Source: Pseudochrobactrum sp. sp1633 (GTDB taxonomy: Bacteria; Pseudomonadota; Alphaproteobacteria; Rhizobiales; Rhizobiaceae). Taken from it: a DNA stretch of 64,000 nt. The stretch covers positions 124,001-188,000 of the forward strand of contig NZ_JARRAE010000002.1 in NCBI RefSeq assembly GCF_030376605.1. The letters run 5' to 3'. Under the pieces are notes generated by a model, which saw only the letters and a list, made by a program, of their open reading frames with translations, searched no databases and had not been told where the DNA came from. This document shows, in pieces, positions 11,419 to 20,492 of the stretch (position 1 is the first letter of the stretch; each line of letters starts with the position of its first letter). Both the position numbers and the translations under genes were made by a program.

Positions 11419-12282
11419 TTAGCGATCATCCAGAACCAGAGCGTCACGCCGGATTTCGTAGAGCATGACACCGGTGGCAATAGCAAGATTAAGCGAATCC
11501 GCACGGCCAATTTGAGGGATACGTGCTAAATGCGAGCAAATTGCAGCAAGATCGTCAGGCAATCCCTGCTGCTCATTGCCCATCATCAGCATAACCGGCT
11601 GCTTATTATAGGGAATAGTGCGGTAGTCGACGGCACCTTTGAGATGCGTTCCCACCAGCACGCCTTTATAGGACTTGCGCCAGTTGATGAATTCGTCGTG
11701 CTTGGCACGGTAAAGCGGCACGGCAAAAACCGAGCCCATTGTCGCGCGCACAGTTTCCATAGAATAAGGATCCGTGCAGTCGCCGATCAGGATAATACCT
11801 TTGGCGCCCACTGCATCGGCCGTGCGGATAATGGTACCGAGATTGCCCGGATCACGCACGCGGTCAAGCGCGATATAGGTGTCATTACCCTGCGGGCGCA
11901 GTCTTTCCAGCGGTTCAAAACGCTGGTCAAAAACACCGGCGACCATTTGCGGATTGTCTTTACGGGTGATTGCCGCAATCACTTTTTCTGAAGCCTCCAG
12001 CACCAGACCACCACCGGCTTTGGTGCGGGCTGCAACTTTCTCCACCAGCGGATTGCCTTTACCCGCCTTGGAAAAGACCAGAGTGCGGATGCGCCAGCCC
12101 TGTTCAATCGCGTCGATGACCAGTTTCAGACCTTCTGCCAGAAACACGCCCTGCTGGTCGCGGAATTTCTTCATCGACAAAGCACGCAGGTCTTTGACAA
12201 TCGGATTGGTCAGACTGGTAACTTCTTTAACGCTACCGGTGCGTGGCGCATCTTTGCGGGAAAAATCATTGTCTTTAGTCAT
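11419..12282 (-). CDS. TrmH/SpoU-family RNA 2'-O-methyltransferase
   Basis: SPOUT-class methyltransferase predicted to methylate ribose in rRNA or tRNA. The 287 residues include an N-terminal RNA-binding region (SLTNPIVKDLRALSMKKFR), then the SpoU motifs LDRVRDPGNLGTIIRTADAVG, VRATMGSVFAVP, MLMMGNEQQGLPDD and IPQIGRADSLNLAIATGVMLYEI. The ATG overlaps the stop of the upstream methyltransferase gene by 4 bp, so the two are translationally coupled. The target nucleotide cannot be read from sequence. Confidence 0.93.
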   Translation of the reverse strand: MTKDNDFSRKDAPRTGSVKEVTSLTNPIVKDLRALSMKKFRDQQGVFLAEGLKLVIDAIEQGWRIRTLVFSKAGKGNPLVEKVAARTKAGGGLVLEASEKVIAAITRKDNPQMVAGVFDQRFEPLERLRPQGNDTYIALDRVRDPGNLGTIIRTADAVGAKGIILIGDCTDPYSMETVRATMGSVFAVPLYRAKHDEFINWRKSYKGVLVGTHLKGAVDYRTIPYNKQPVMLMMGNEQQGLPDDLAAICSHLARIPQIGRADSLNLAIATGVMLYEIRRDALVLDDR

Positions 12283-13454
12283 GAATTGGCAATCCAGCGG
12301 GAGAACATAGAGGTGGAAAGCGCGCGCTCGGCTGAGCGTTCACGCAGGATAAGCTCGCCCGATTCAATCACGCCGTCGCGTCCGGTAAAGCGGTCGCGCA
12401 TCAACTCGTGAATGGCAAAGAACGAGGCACGGATTGAATAGGCAGTCAGCACAACGCTGAGGGCATCCGGTGAGAGGATGGCGCGGCACATATCAACCAT
12501 TTGCGGAAGATTGTCGAAAAGCTGCCAGACCTCACCATTCGGACCGCGACCATAGGCAGGCGGGTCGAGCAGGATAATGTCATAGGTATTGCCGCGGCGT
12601 TCTTCGCGCGCCACAAATTTAGTCGCATCTTCGCAAATCCAGCGGATCGGCTTGTCATCGAGACCGGCCAGCGCCTGATTTTCACGCGCCCAGTTAATCG
12701 CCTTCTTGGACGCATCAACATGGGTGACTTCGGCACCGGCATGGGCGGCGATCAGCGAGGCAACGCCGGTATAGCCGAACAGATTAAGCACGCGCACAGA
12801 ACGATTGACCTGTTTTTTACGGGCATCGCGCACCTGTTGTGCCATGAAAGCCCAGTGTGCAGCCTGCTCCGGAAATACGCCGACATGGCGGAACGAGGTG
12901 AAGCGGCCGAAAAAGCGCACATCCTGCAGCGCCATTGGCCAGGTTTCACCCAGCTGCTGTTTCGGAAAAAGCCAGCGTCCCATGCCTTCTTCATCGGTGT
13001 TGCCGGTGAAGATTGCATCGGCCTTGTCCCATTCGCTCTGCGGCCATGCAGGCTGCCAGATCGCCTGCGCTTCAGGGCGGATGATGCGGTAAGGGCCGTA
13101 TTGTTCAAGCTTCAGACTGTTGCCGCTGTCGAGCAGGGCATAATCTTCGCTCGGGCTGGTCTCAAGAATAACCGGCAAGTTTTGGCGCGGGCGTGTGCCT
13201 GTCAGCTTCAAAAGCGGGCGATTGGCAACCGCCGGTTCAGCAGTCATTTTTTTAGGTGCTGCAGGCGCTGCGTTTTCAAAAGCCGCAGCATTCTGCTCTG
13301 TTTTTGCAAATTTCGGGCGTGGTTTTTTAAAACCCTGCAAAGGTGCAGCCGATACCGCTTTACGGTTATCGCGTGACTGTGCGGCAGGTTTTCCCGCAGA
13401 TCGCGCTGATGAACCACTATGAGATTTTGCGGTTTTTCCTTTTGGCGGTTTCAC
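12279..13454 (-). CDS. Class I SAM-dependent RNA methyltransferase (RlmI/RlmK-like)
   Basis: Predicted 23S rRNA cytosine methyltransferase of the RlmI type. The 391-residue protein has an N-terminal Lys/Ala/Pro-rich, probably disordered segment of about 100 residues. The Rossmann core then shows LNLFGYTGVASLIAAHAGAE (SAM site), THVDASKKAINWARENQ, and ILLDPPAYGRGPNGE (the DPPxY motif of base methyltransferases). It is first of a three-gene RNA-modification/lspA operon. The disordered leader is long for the family; an internal start cannot be excluded, though no later start looks better. Confidence 0.88.
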   Translation of the reverse strand: MKPPKGKTAKSHSGSSARSAGKPAAQSRDNRKAVSAAPLQGFKKPRPKFAKTEQNAAAFENAAPAAPKKMTAEPAVANRPLLKLTGTRPRQNLPVILETSPSEDYALLDSGNSLKLEQYGPYRIIRPEAQAIWQPAWPQSEWDKADAIFTGNTDEEGMGRWLFPKQQLGETWPMALQDVRFFGRFTSFRHVGVFPEQAAHWAFMAQQVRDARKKQVNRSVRVLNLFGYTGVASLIAAHAGAEVTHVDASKKAINWARENQALAGLDDKPIRWICEDATKFVAREERRGNTYDIILLDPPAYGRGPNGEVWQLFDNLPQMVDMCRAILSPDALSVVLTAYSIRASFFAIHELMRDRFTGRDGVIESGELILRERSAERALSTSMFSRWIANS

Positions 13455-13635
13455 CCTGTGTGCTCCGGAAATTGTTTAACAGAAGGTATTATACCATCAG
13501 ATGGTGCAATATTTTCTGTTTCGTAGAGCATGGCAGCCTTTTGGGAAAGCTGAATTTAAACGGGAGTGACTTATAAATGCATCTTTGCTCTGAAAAGCGG
13601 CAGCATGTCTCCCAGAAATGGGCGCCGGTTTTGGG

Positions 13636-13702
13636 GCAAAGACATGCGTCAAAACAAAAAATAGAGCATTTCGAATGATTAATCTTAAATGCGAAATGCT
13701 CT
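13636..13702. repeat. Dispersed intergenic repeat, copy A
   Basis: Contains ATGCGTCAAAACAAA followed by the inverted pair AGAGCATTTCG (13663-13673) and CGAAATGCTCT (13692-13702). The same blocks recur near 34.7 kb and, reversed, near 53.6 kb. It lies between the ornithine-cyclodeaminase-like gene (ending nearby, minus strand) and the methyltransferase promoter, and could act as a terminator. Confidence 0.75.
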
Positions 13703-13741
13703 AAGTGTTTTCGGCTTTTCAGGGCAAAATAACGGGCATGA

Positions 13742-14716
13742 TTAGCCGTGTTGTTTGCGGCTCTTTTCATAGACCAGAATACCGGCTGCGAGATCTTCCA
13801 TCGCTGCGCCGACCGATTTGAACAGCGTAATATCCTGATCACTGACGCGGCCTTTGACTGTTCCGCGCGCCAGATCAAACAGATCGCCGAGAACATGATC
13901 CGGTTTGATAATACCGTCACGCAAAGGCTGGGTAATGTCGCCGCCTTCTTTCAATGCGCCGTCTTTGGTGTCGACAAATACACGCGAACGCAGCACGGCT
14001 TCATCATCACTCTCACGCATATCTGGTGTGAAAGCGCCAACCAGATCAACATGGGTTCCGGGGCGTAAATGTTTCCCGTGAATCAATGGTTTAGTTGCCA
14101 GAGTACCGGCGGCAACAATATCAGCTTGCTGAATGGCGGCAATGTGATCTTCGGCAATATAGGCATTAAAGCCTTCATCACGCAGTTCTTTGATTGTTGC
14201 TTCGGCACGCTGCGGATTGCGCACGCATAACGCGATATCGGTAATCGGGCGCACGGAACTATGGGCGCGGGCGAGATTGGAAGAAACAGCACCTGCACCC
14301 ATAATCACAAGGCGGGAAGCATCTTCCCGCGCCAGATAGCGGGCGGCAAGGGCAGAGGCTGCGGCAGTGCGCCAGCGGGTCAGGCTCTGGCCGTCGATCA
14401 GGGCTTTTGGTTCGCCGGTAATGCCGTCCAGCAGCAGATAGACGCCCATAACCGCCGGTTTGTCGATCAGGCCGTTGTCAGGGGAGACAGTGACGATTTT
14501 GACACCCATATAGCCCTGCGACGGATCGCTGAGCTTGTGAAAATCTGACCATGCAGGCATCAGAAGCAGCATGGACGGGCTGCCTTCAGGGCGCTCAACC
14601 GGATGGTGATGGCGCACAGGCTGGATCATACCGTTACGGAAAGCGCTATCCAGCGCATCGACCAGTTCCGGCCAGGTCATCAGGTTATCAACGGCAGCGG
14701 CAGAAATATGAAGCAT
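13742..14716 (-). CDS. Ornithine cyclodeaminase / mu-crystallin family protein
   Basis: NAD(P)-dependent enzyme of the OCD/mu-crystallin family; members include ornithine cyclodeaminase, ketimine reductases and alanine dehydrogenase. The 324 residues show the family's signature regions: MGVKIVTVSPDN, LLDGITGEPKALIDGQSLTRWRTAAASALAARYLA, the nucleotide-binding LVIMGAGAVSSNLARAH, and GTHVDLVGAFTPDMRESDD. Length is typical. Whether the substrate is ornithine, proline-like imines or another amino acid cannot be decided here. It is transcribed alone. Confidence 0.88.
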   Translation of the reverse strand: MLHISAAAVDNLMTWPELVDALDSAFRNGMIQPVRHHHPVERPEGSPSMLLLMPAWSDFHKLSDPSQGYMGVKIVTVSPDNGLIDKPAVMGVYLLLDGITGEPKALIDGQSLTRWRTAAASALAARYLAREDASRLVIMGAGAVSSNLARAHSSVRPITDIALCVRNPQRAEATIKELRDEGFNAYIAEDHIAAIQQADIVAAGTLATKPLIHGKHLRPGTHVDLVGAFTPDMRESDDEAVLRSRVFVDTKDGALKEGGDITQPLRDGIIKPDHVLGDLFDLARGTVKGRVSDQDITLFKSVGAAMEDLAAGILVYEKSRKQHG

Positions 14717-14892
14717 TGTTTATCAGGCCTTTTATGATGCCGCCCATTGTCTCCTGCAATGCACGGGCATTTATATTCATTCACAACAACAGATTGTTCC
14801 CACGCCTGAGGGTGGGAGACAAGCACTGATCTGTGCTGAGTTTATGAAAAAGCCTGATAATATATGTGGTTTGTATGGATGCAGTACTAAGA

Positions 14893-15219
14893 TCAGGACA
14901 GAGATGATGCGGATGGCAGGTTTTTGGCTTCGGCCTGTTTGGCGCGGTTCAAAAGCGCATCGGCCTCCGCTTTACGCTTGCGCGCCAGTTTACGGTGGCG
15001 CCCTTGGGTGAACCAGATCAGCAGCCCGCCGATAATAATGCCGGAAAGAAAAGCACCAAGCACCCACAGAAACAGCGGCGCTGTATAGGTCAGAGCAGGA
15101 TTTCCGGGATTAAAAGGATCAAGCGTGACGCTGACTGCGCTGCGGTTGGCCACTGAGAGCACGATTAAAATTACCGCAAGCGGCAGCGCAATGACAAGTG
15201 TCAGGAAACGGTTGGTCAT
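14893..15219 (-). CDS. lapA: LapA (DUF1049) family small membrane protein
   Basis: A 108-residue inner-membrane protein with two transmembrane segments (about residues 5-25 and 45-70) and a basic, coiled C-terminal tail rich in Lys/Arg/Ala. The pattern NRSAVSVTLDPFNPGNP between the helices is that of LapA/DUF1049 proteins, which in E. coli work with LapB in LPS assembly control. Position directly after ihfB is common in Hyphomicrobiales. LPS involvement here is an inference from the family. Confidence 0.82.
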   Translation of the reverse strand: MTNRFLTLVIALPLAVILIVLSVANRSAVSVTLDPFNPGNPALTYTAPLFLWVLGAFLSGIIIGGLLIWFTQGRHRKLARKRKAEADALLNRAKQAEAKNLPSASSLS

Positions 15220-15267
15220 TTTAAATTACCCGTTATCTCTTATGCTGCACTCCATACATCATATCCA

Positions 15268-15294
15268 CCATCAGGCATTGATGATACCTGATGG
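15268..15294 (-). terminator. Possible terminator hairpin after ihfB
   Basis: The inverted arms CCATCAGG and CCTGATGG lie about 80 bp past the ihfB stop and just before lapA. There is no strong T-run, so termination is uncertain; it may be an attenuating hairpin between ihfB and lapA. Confidence 0.4.
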
Positions 15295-15372
15295 CTGAAG
15301 TGCCTGATTTTATATCCCGCTTCGCATGCTCCGTATAAAGACGGGTTGTGCATGCGCTACAGTTATGAGCGA

Positions 15373-15660
15373 TTAATCGTTACCGATATTGAGGCGGTCG
15401 CGAAGCTCTTTACCGGTTTTGAAAAACGGTACCCACTTTTCCTCAACATCGACCGATTCGCCGGTGCGGGGATTGCGCCCGTTACGGGCAGGGCGGTTTT
15501 TAACGGAAAAAGCGCCGAAACCACGCAGTTCCACGCGGTTTCCTTCCGCCAGAGCTTCAGTAATTTCATCGAAGACCGCGCCGACAATATTTTCCACATC
15601 ACGCTGGAAAAGATGCGGATTGCGGCTGGCGATGATCTGCACGAGTTCAGATTTAATCAC
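15373..15660 (-). CDS. ihfB: Integration host factor subunit beta
   Basis: Nucleoid DNA-bending protein that pairs with IhfA. The 95 residues match the HU/IHF fold: [18 protein letters not shown], the dimer helix region, then [27 protein letters not shown] (the DNA-binding beta arms) and [15 protein letters not shown]. Length and C-terminus are those of IhfB rather than HU. It follows sppA by about 175 bp with a hairpin between them. Confidence 0.96.
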   Translation of the reverse strand: MIKSELVQIIASRNPHLFQRDVENIVGAVFDEITEALAEGNRVELRGFGAFSVKNRPARNGRNPRTGESVDVEEKWVPFFKTGKELRDRLNIGND

Positions 15661-15717
15661 TGCGTTCGACCTCTCTGCAATATATTAAAAGTAATGCTCT
15701 CAGAACTTGTATGCGAA

Positions 15718-15742
15718 CTGCCCCTTAATTGGTTAGGGGCAG
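15718..15742 (-). terminator. Hairpin after sppA, before ihfB
   Basis: CTGCCCC and GGGGCAG pair around an 11-base loop, about 95 bp after the sppA stop on the minus strand. The T-run is weak. It may end part of the sppA transcription, or sit in the ihfB leader. Confidence 0.45.
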
Positions 15743-15835
15743 CTTATTATGAATAATACTGCCATGCTATCAATGTTTCATCGCGCTGAAACCTGAAAAA
15801 CGCACTATATCCTTAATATTCAGCGCATTTCTCCG

Positions 15836-16816
15836 TTACGGCTGCGATTTTTGCCCGCTGTTACCGTGCCAAACTGCAAGCATGCCGTCAAGGAAGATAC
15901 GCTGACCGATCTGTTCATCAAATAGTGTGCTTCCCTGTTCAGACAAGCCCATGTTGCGTAACATGAATTTCATTGCGGCAGAGGATAGCAATTCATTGTA
16001 GGATGATGGTTCGGCTTTCCATTCCACAACCGGCAGTTCTTTGTCGACGCCTTTGGTTGCAAGCCACGCAATTGAGGTTTCCTGATCGCCGAGCGCATCA
16101 ATCAATTTGTGCTGAAATGCCTGACGGCCGGTATAGACAGAGCCGTTTGTGAGTTCCGGCAGTTTGTCGGCAGTAATCATCGGGCGGCGCTCTTTAACGA
16201 GACCGACAAACCAGTCATAGGTGTCTTTGACCGTATTATCGATCATGGCCTTGGCTTCTTCACTGGCGGGGGAGAAAAAGTTAGGCTCGGCTTTGAGCGG
16301 GCTTGATTTGATTGATTCAAATTTTACGCCGACTTTATCCAGAAGACCGCTGATGTCGGGATATTGAAACAAGACGCCTATAGAGCCGATCATTGAGGTT
16401 TTATGGGCAATCACATGGTCTGAGGCGATGGCAATCATATAGCCAGCGGAGGCGGCCAGTGTTCCGACCTGCGAGACGACCGGCTTTTTATCTGCGATCC
16501 TGCGCACGGCATCGTAAATCACTTCGCCGCCGGTTGTTGTGCCGCCGGGAGAGCTGATATCCAGAATGACGCCTTTGACCATATCGCTCTCTGCGACATC
16601 TTTGAGACGTTCCAAAAGCTCTTCATTGTTATAAATGGTGCCGGTAATAGAAATTTTCGCAATATGAGCAACATTGCGGGATGGCTTACTGCCGTTGATG
16701 TAAAGCGCTGCAAAGAGTATCATTGCGGCGACAAGCAGGAATGTCACAGCGCGCCAGAAGGTCAGCTTACGGCGGATACGTCGACGTTCGAGAACTGCAT
16801 CGGCAGTATAAGTCAT
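15836..16816 (-). CDS. sppA: Signal peptide peptidase SppA (short form)
   Basis: Inner-membrane serine protease that degrades cleaved signal peptides. The 326 residues have one N-terminal transmembrane helix (about 22-42), ILDISSPGGTTTGGEVIYDAV, the nucleophile Ser123 in LAASAGYMIAIA, and the general base Lys175 in ESIKSSPLK. The 52-residue Ser-Lys spacing equals that of the single-domain Bacillus SppA, so this is the short form, not the 67-kDa duplicated E. coli form. Confidence 0.93.
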   Translation of the reverse strand: MTYTADAVLERRRIRRKLTFWRAVTFLLVAAMILFAALYINGSKPSRNVAHIAKISITGTIYNNEELLERLKDVAESDMVKGVILDISSPGGTTTGGEVIYDAVRRIADKKPVVSQVGTLAASAGYMIAIASDHVIAHKTSMIGSIGVLFQYPDISGLLDKVGVKFESIKSSPLKAEPNFFSPASEEAKAMIDNTVKDTYDWFVGLVKERRPMITADKLPELTNGSVYTGRQAFQHKLIDALGDQETSIAWLATKGVDKELPVVEWKAEPSSYNELLSSAAMKFMLRNMGLSEQGSTLFDEQIGQRIFLDGMLAVWHGNSGQKSQP

Positions 16817-17186
16817 AGGATATGTCCGTTCTTGGGCTTATATTCGGTCATAGAATGTCGCATGGGCATGATGCGTCATGTTGCGGTAAGGAGACAATGA
16901 TTGTTTTACTGCAACATATTGGATCAGGGATAATAAACAAAAAGACCGGCAAAATGACATTGTCAGGCACTTTTGTTAAATCGGTTCATGAAAAAGTGAT
17001 CTGAGTTAACCCTCCGGAGGATTGAACCTGCGCAATTCAGCTTGTTTTGAACGCGGTGTCATCCCATTTATACCACAATAAAAGGCGATTTGAGCGCACT
17101 GTTTTTAATAGTCGTACATTTCACTGATAAATATTAATACCTTACGTGTAGGCAGCTGGCAAATGCCGGTTTCAGGAGTTTTGGAC
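16817..17186. other. Divergent sppA/lptC intergenic region
   Basis: About 370 bp between divergent genes. It must hold promoters for both. It contains a 10-bp palindrome CCTCCGGAGG at 17011-17020 and AT-rich DNA nearer lptC. I see no gene or known RNA motif. Confidence 0.5.
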
Positions 17187-17855
17187 TTGTCAGACCATAA
17201 AATGGTTTTCGGAGCGTCGCAAAAAAGTACCGCTGTGTTTCATGCTGCACGCAGACACAGTATGCGTGTGCGCGTGTTGAAGACTGCTTTGCCGGTCGTT
17301 GCTCTTGGGGTGGCTGCTGTCTTTTCATGGTATACATTTCTGGCCGCACCTGCCACGACGGTAAAAGTCGAGCTTGATCCGTCTGAAAGCGGCAAACTGG
17401 TCATGACCAGCCCCCAGCTGAATGGCTATACCAAGGATAACCGCCCTTACTCTATGGTTGCGGCGCGTGCTGTGCAGGATGCCAAACAGAGCGGCGTTAT
17501 CGTGCTTGAAGGCATTATGGCGCAACTGCCGGTCGGCGATAAAGATAAAGCCGAGATTGATGCTGCATCAGGTATTTATGATAGCGTTAACGGCCATCTG
17601 CAGTTTGATAATGATTTCACGGTTAAAACCACCAGCGGCATGGAAGCGAAACTACGCTCTGCGAATGTGAATATGACGAGCGGCGAGATGTCTACGGACA
17701 AGCCGGTCGATATCCGTACTGAAAATGCACATATCCGCGCGGAGAAAATGCAGATTCAGGAAAACGGTAAGGTGATGGTGTTTGAAAACAAGGTTCAGCT
17801 GACGATTGAGCCGGTTAAAGAAGCATCAACACCGGCTGCCAAAAAAGGCAGCTGA
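17187..17855 (+). CDS. lptC: LPS export system protein LptC
   Basis: Bitopic inner-membrane protein that receives LPS from the LptB2FG transporter and passes it to LptA. It has one transmembrane helix (VLKTALPVVALGVAAVFSWY) and a periplasmic OstA/LptC-like beta-jellyroll (from SPQLNGYTKDNRPYSMVAARA). I prefer the TTG at 17187, because AGGAG sits 8 bases before it, over an ATG at 17163 with no good site. It is followed by lptA and lptB, the usual order. Confidence 0.88.
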   Translation: MSDHKMVFGASQKSTAVFHAARRHSMRVRVLKTALPVVALGVAAVFSWYTFLAAPATTVKVELDPSESGKLVMTSPQLNGYTKDNRPYSMVAARAVQDAKQSGVIVLEGIMAQLPVGDKDKAEIDAASGIYDSVNGHLQFDNDFTVKTTSGMEAKLRSANVNMTSGEMSTDKPVDIRTENAHIRAEKMQIQENGKVMVFENKVQLTIEPVKEASTPAAKKGS

Positions 17856-18040
17856 TACAGTTTGCGCTGATGTGGCGGTGATTTACATAAATAAGTAATA
17901 CCCCTGTTATATGGTTGCTGGCGGATAATATATATTCCGGTAAGATATATGGACCGGCAGCTGGGATGTGTTCAGAAGTTTGTTGTTTTATTCTCAAACT
18001 TGCGATTTATAACAAGGGTGATTTTCGAGGGATGAATCTG

Positions 18041-18700
18041 ATGCGGCAACAAGCAAGCAGCGGGCTGAAAAAAGGCTCACAAAATACAATGCTGAAACTC
18101 TTTGATTTGCGCCTGTCCGGCGCGAAGCGAATTGCTGCTGTTTTGGTGTCAGGTTTATTGGCTTTGCCATTGTCTGTATATGCCGCTCAGGCGCAGCAGG
18201 CAGTTCCCTTTGATGGTTTGAAATTGTCTGACAGCAAAGATCCGGTTTCTATTGATGCTGAAAAGCTGGAAATGCGGGACAAAGAAGGCGTTGCCGTCTT
18301 CACGGGTAATGTTGCTGTCAAACAGGGCGATATTATGCTGCGTGCCGGTCGCATGCAGGTTTTTTATGCAAAATCCAAAGAAGGCGACGATAAGCCAAAA
18401 GGCGGTATCGGCGGCTTGAGCGGCGCGGGTCTTGGTGCCGGCGGTATTGAAAAGCTTGAAGTGGACGGCAAGGTCTATCTGAAATCAGGTACGCAGGTCG
18501 CAACCGGTGATGCCGGTGTCTATGATGCGAAAGCGCAGACAATGGTGCTGACCGGTAAGAAGGTTGTGCTGTCCGATGGTGATAATATCGCCACGGGTTG
18601 CAAGCTCACCGCGAATACCCAAACGGGTAAAGCCTTTCTCGAAAGCTGCAAAGGCCAGTCCGGCCGCGTTTCCATTATTCTTTCACCGAAAGAAAACTAA
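18041..18700 (+). CDS. lptA: LPS transport periplasmic protein LptA
   Basis: Periplasmic bridge protein that carries LPS from LptC to the outer-membrane LptD. After a long basic n-region it has a signal peptide (AKRIAAVLVSGLLALPLSVYAAQAQ) and an OstA-type domain: DPVSIDAEKLEMRDKEGVAVFTGNV, then KVYLKSGTQVATGDAG. A Gly-rich insertion (GGIGGLSGAGLGAGGIEK) lies mid-domain. The ATG at 18041 has GAGGG at 9-base spacing; the ATG at 18032 is too close to it, and a further start inside (MLKLFDLRL) is possible. Confidence 0.88.
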   Translation: MRQQASSGLKKGSQNTMLKLFDLRLSGAKRIAAVLVSGLLALPLSVYAAQAQQAVPFDGLKLSDSKDPVSIDAEKLEMRDKEGVAVFTGNVAVKQGDIMLRAGRMQVFYAKSKEGDDKPKGGIGGLSGAGLGAGGIEKLEVDGKVYLKSGTQVATGDAGVYDAKAQTMVLTGKKVVLSDGDNIATGCKLTANTQTGKAFLESCKGQSGRVSIILSPKEN

Positions 18701-18797
18701 GAGCTTTCGCAGGCTTGCCCTGCGCCAAAGCTTATATGATTTAATTTCGCTGTGACTGATTGCAGGCACAGCGCTGAATAACCGGTCTGGATCGCTC

Positions 18798-19640
18798 TTG
18801 TCCTCTTTTAACGCACCAACTGAAAATGCTCTGAATGATGCTGTTGACGGGACTGCTGCGCCTGCGCAGGAGGCCGGGATGGAAGGGCAGCGTCCGCCGC
18901 AGGAGCTGTCGCGTCTTAAGGGAACTCTGGTCGCCCGTGGCATCAGCAAGAGCTATCGTGGTCGTCAGGTTGTAAATGGTGTTTCATTTGGCGTGCGTGC
19001 CGGTGAGGCGGTTGGTATTCTGGGGCCGAACGGGGCCGGTAAAACTACCTGCTTTTATATGGTGACCGGTCTGGTGCCGGTTGACAGCGGTACAATTGAG
19101 ATTGACGGTTTTGATGTAACCTCAATGCCGATGTATCGCCGCTCCCGGCTTGGTATCGGCTATCTGCCGCAGGAAGCTTCGATTTTCCGCGGTCTTTCAG
19201 TAGAAGATAATATCAAGGCTGTGCTGGAAGTGGTTGAGAAAGACCGCAAAAAGCGCAGCATTGAGCTGGATGCGTTGCTGGAAGAGTTTCATATTACGCA
19301 TTTGCGCAAGGCGCAGGCTATTTCTCTGTCCGGCGGTGAGCGCCGTCGTCTTGAAATTGCGCGCGCGCTGGCCTCACGCCCGAACTTTATGTTGCTGGAT
19401 GAGCCTTTTGCCGGTGTGGATCCGATTGCGGTTGCCGATATTCAGCAGCTTGTGCGTCATCTGACCAGCCGTGGCATTGGCGTCTTGATCACAGATCACA
19501 ATGTGCGTGAAACGCTCGGCCTGATTGACCGTGCCTATATTATCCATGCCGGACAAGTTCTGACGCATGGCCGCCCTAAAGAGATCGTTGCCAATCCGGA
19601 TGTGCGCAGGCTTTATCTGGGCGATCAGTTCACACTTTAA
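18798..19640 (+). CDS. lptB: LPS export ABC transporter ATP-binding protein LptB
   Basis: Cytoplasmic ATPase that powers LPS extraction by LptFG. The 280 residues carry Walker A GPNGAGKTT at about 76-84, the Q-loop GYLPQEASIFRGLSVEDN, signature LSGGERRRLEIARAL, Walker B FMLLDEPFAGVDP and H-loop TDHNVRETL. A roughly 40-residue extension precedes the ABC core. The start appears to be TTG at 18798; its ribosome site is weak. In relatives rpoN follows lptB; here it does not. Confidence 0.95.
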   Translation: MSSFNAPTENALNDAVDGTAAPAQEAGMEGQRPPQELSRLKGTLVARGISKSYRGRQVVNGVSFGVRAGEAVGILGPNGAGKTTCFYMVTGLVPVDSGTIEIDGFDVTSMPMYRRSRLGIGYLPQEASIFRGLSVEDNIKAVLEVVEKDRKKRSIELDALLEEFHITHLRKAQAISLSGGERRRLEIARALASRPNFMLLDEPFAGVDPIAVADIQQLVRHLTSRGIGVLITDHNVRETLGLIDRAYIIHAGQVLTHGRPKEIVANPDVRRLYLGDQFTL

Positions 19641-19849
19641 AATCCTAATGATTTTGGCTATTTGGCGTGTTTTGCCGCGATTATACGGCGGGCGCCTATA
19701 TAGGTATTGATTGTGGCAATCAAAGAGCATGCCCATTAATCTTTAGTGGCATGCAAAGTTTATTTTATTTTATGTCAGTTCGCTTTGCGCAACGCCTTCG
19801 CTTGTGATTAGATTGCTGTGTTCGAATATAGACAGCGAGGTACTGCCAC
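19641..19849. other. lptB-hpf junction, site where rpoN is expected
   Basis: Only 209 bp separate lptB and hpf. In rhizobial and Brucella relatives the sigma-54 gene rpoN (about 1.5 kb) is found here. I see no remnant of sigma-54 coding sequence. The interval has a perfect 7-bp inverted repeat TTGATTG/CAATCAA (19707-19723) and a terminator-like hairpin after it. Confidence 0.7.
19727..19754 (+). terminator. Probable terminator after lptB
   Basis: GCATGCC and GGCATGC pair around a 14-base loop, followed by a T-rich stretch (AAGTTTATTTTATTTT). It likely ends the lptC-lptA-lptB transcript before hpf. Confidence 0.6.
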
Positions 19850-20440
19850 ATGAATCTCCGCGTTTCAGGTAAACATATGGACATCGGCGAAGCTTTCCGT
19901 ATCAGGATTGAAGATCGCGTCCGTGATGCTGTTAGCAAATATTATGAAGGTGGCTATTCCGGAACAATTACAGTCGTTAAATCAGGTTCCCGTTTTAATA
20001 CGGATTGTACATTACATCTGGATACCGGTGCGACTTTGCAGTCCTCTGCAGAAGCGCAGGATCCGCAATTTTCTTTTGACGCAGCTGCTGAAAAGCTGGA
20101 AACGCGGCTGCGCCGGTATATGCGCCGTCTTAAGTCACGTTCACTGGTGCAATCAGCGCGCAATAATCACCAGAGTATTGCTTATAGCGTGATGGAACCG
20201 GCTCCTGATGAAGAGGATGATCTGCCGGAAGATTACGCACCGACAATCGTCGCTGAATCGTCAGTATCCCTGCGCACCTTAAGTGTTGCGTCTGCTGTTT
20301 TCGAGCTTGATCTGACAGAGCATCCTGTATTGGTCTTCCGCAATGCAGGAAGTGAAGAAGTCAATATCGTGTACCGTCGTCCGGATGGTAATATCGGTTG
20401 GATTGACCCGTCCAAAGTAGCGCAGGCAGCGCGGGCATAA
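19850..20440 (+). CDS. hpf: Ribosome hibernation promoting factor, long form
   Basis: Ribosome-associated factor that dimerises 70S ribosomes in stationary phase. The 196 residues have the N-terminal S30AE/YfiA domain (MNLRVSGKHMDIGEAFRIRIEDRV ... FDAAAEKLETRLRRYMRRLK), an acidic linker, and the C-terminal dimerisation domain (LTEHPVLVFRNAGSEEVNIVYRRPDGNIGWIDP). The C-terminal part marks it as the long form. It keeps its usual place upstream of ptsN. Confidence 0.95.
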   Translation: MNLRVSGKHMDIGEAFRIRIEDRVRDAVSKYYEGGYSGTITVVKSGSRFNTDCTLHLDTGATLQSSAEAQDPQFSFDAAAEKLETRLRRYMRRLKSRSLVQSARNNHQSIAYSVMEPAPDEEDDLPEDYAPTIVAESSVSLRTLSVASAVFELDLTEHPVLVFRNAGSEEVNIVYRRPDGNIGWIDPSKVAQAARA

Positions 20441-20454
20441 TATGTTAGTAACAG

Positions 20455-20492
20455 GCACCACAACTGCATATGTGCAGTTGTGGTGCTTTTTT
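20455..20492 (+). terminator. Strong terminator after hpf
   Basis: A 14-bp perfect stem, GCACCACAACTGCA with TGCAGTTGTGGTGC, around TATG is followed by a T6 run, 15 bp past the hpf stop. Hence hpf and ptsN are probably separate transcripts. Confidence 0.92.
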
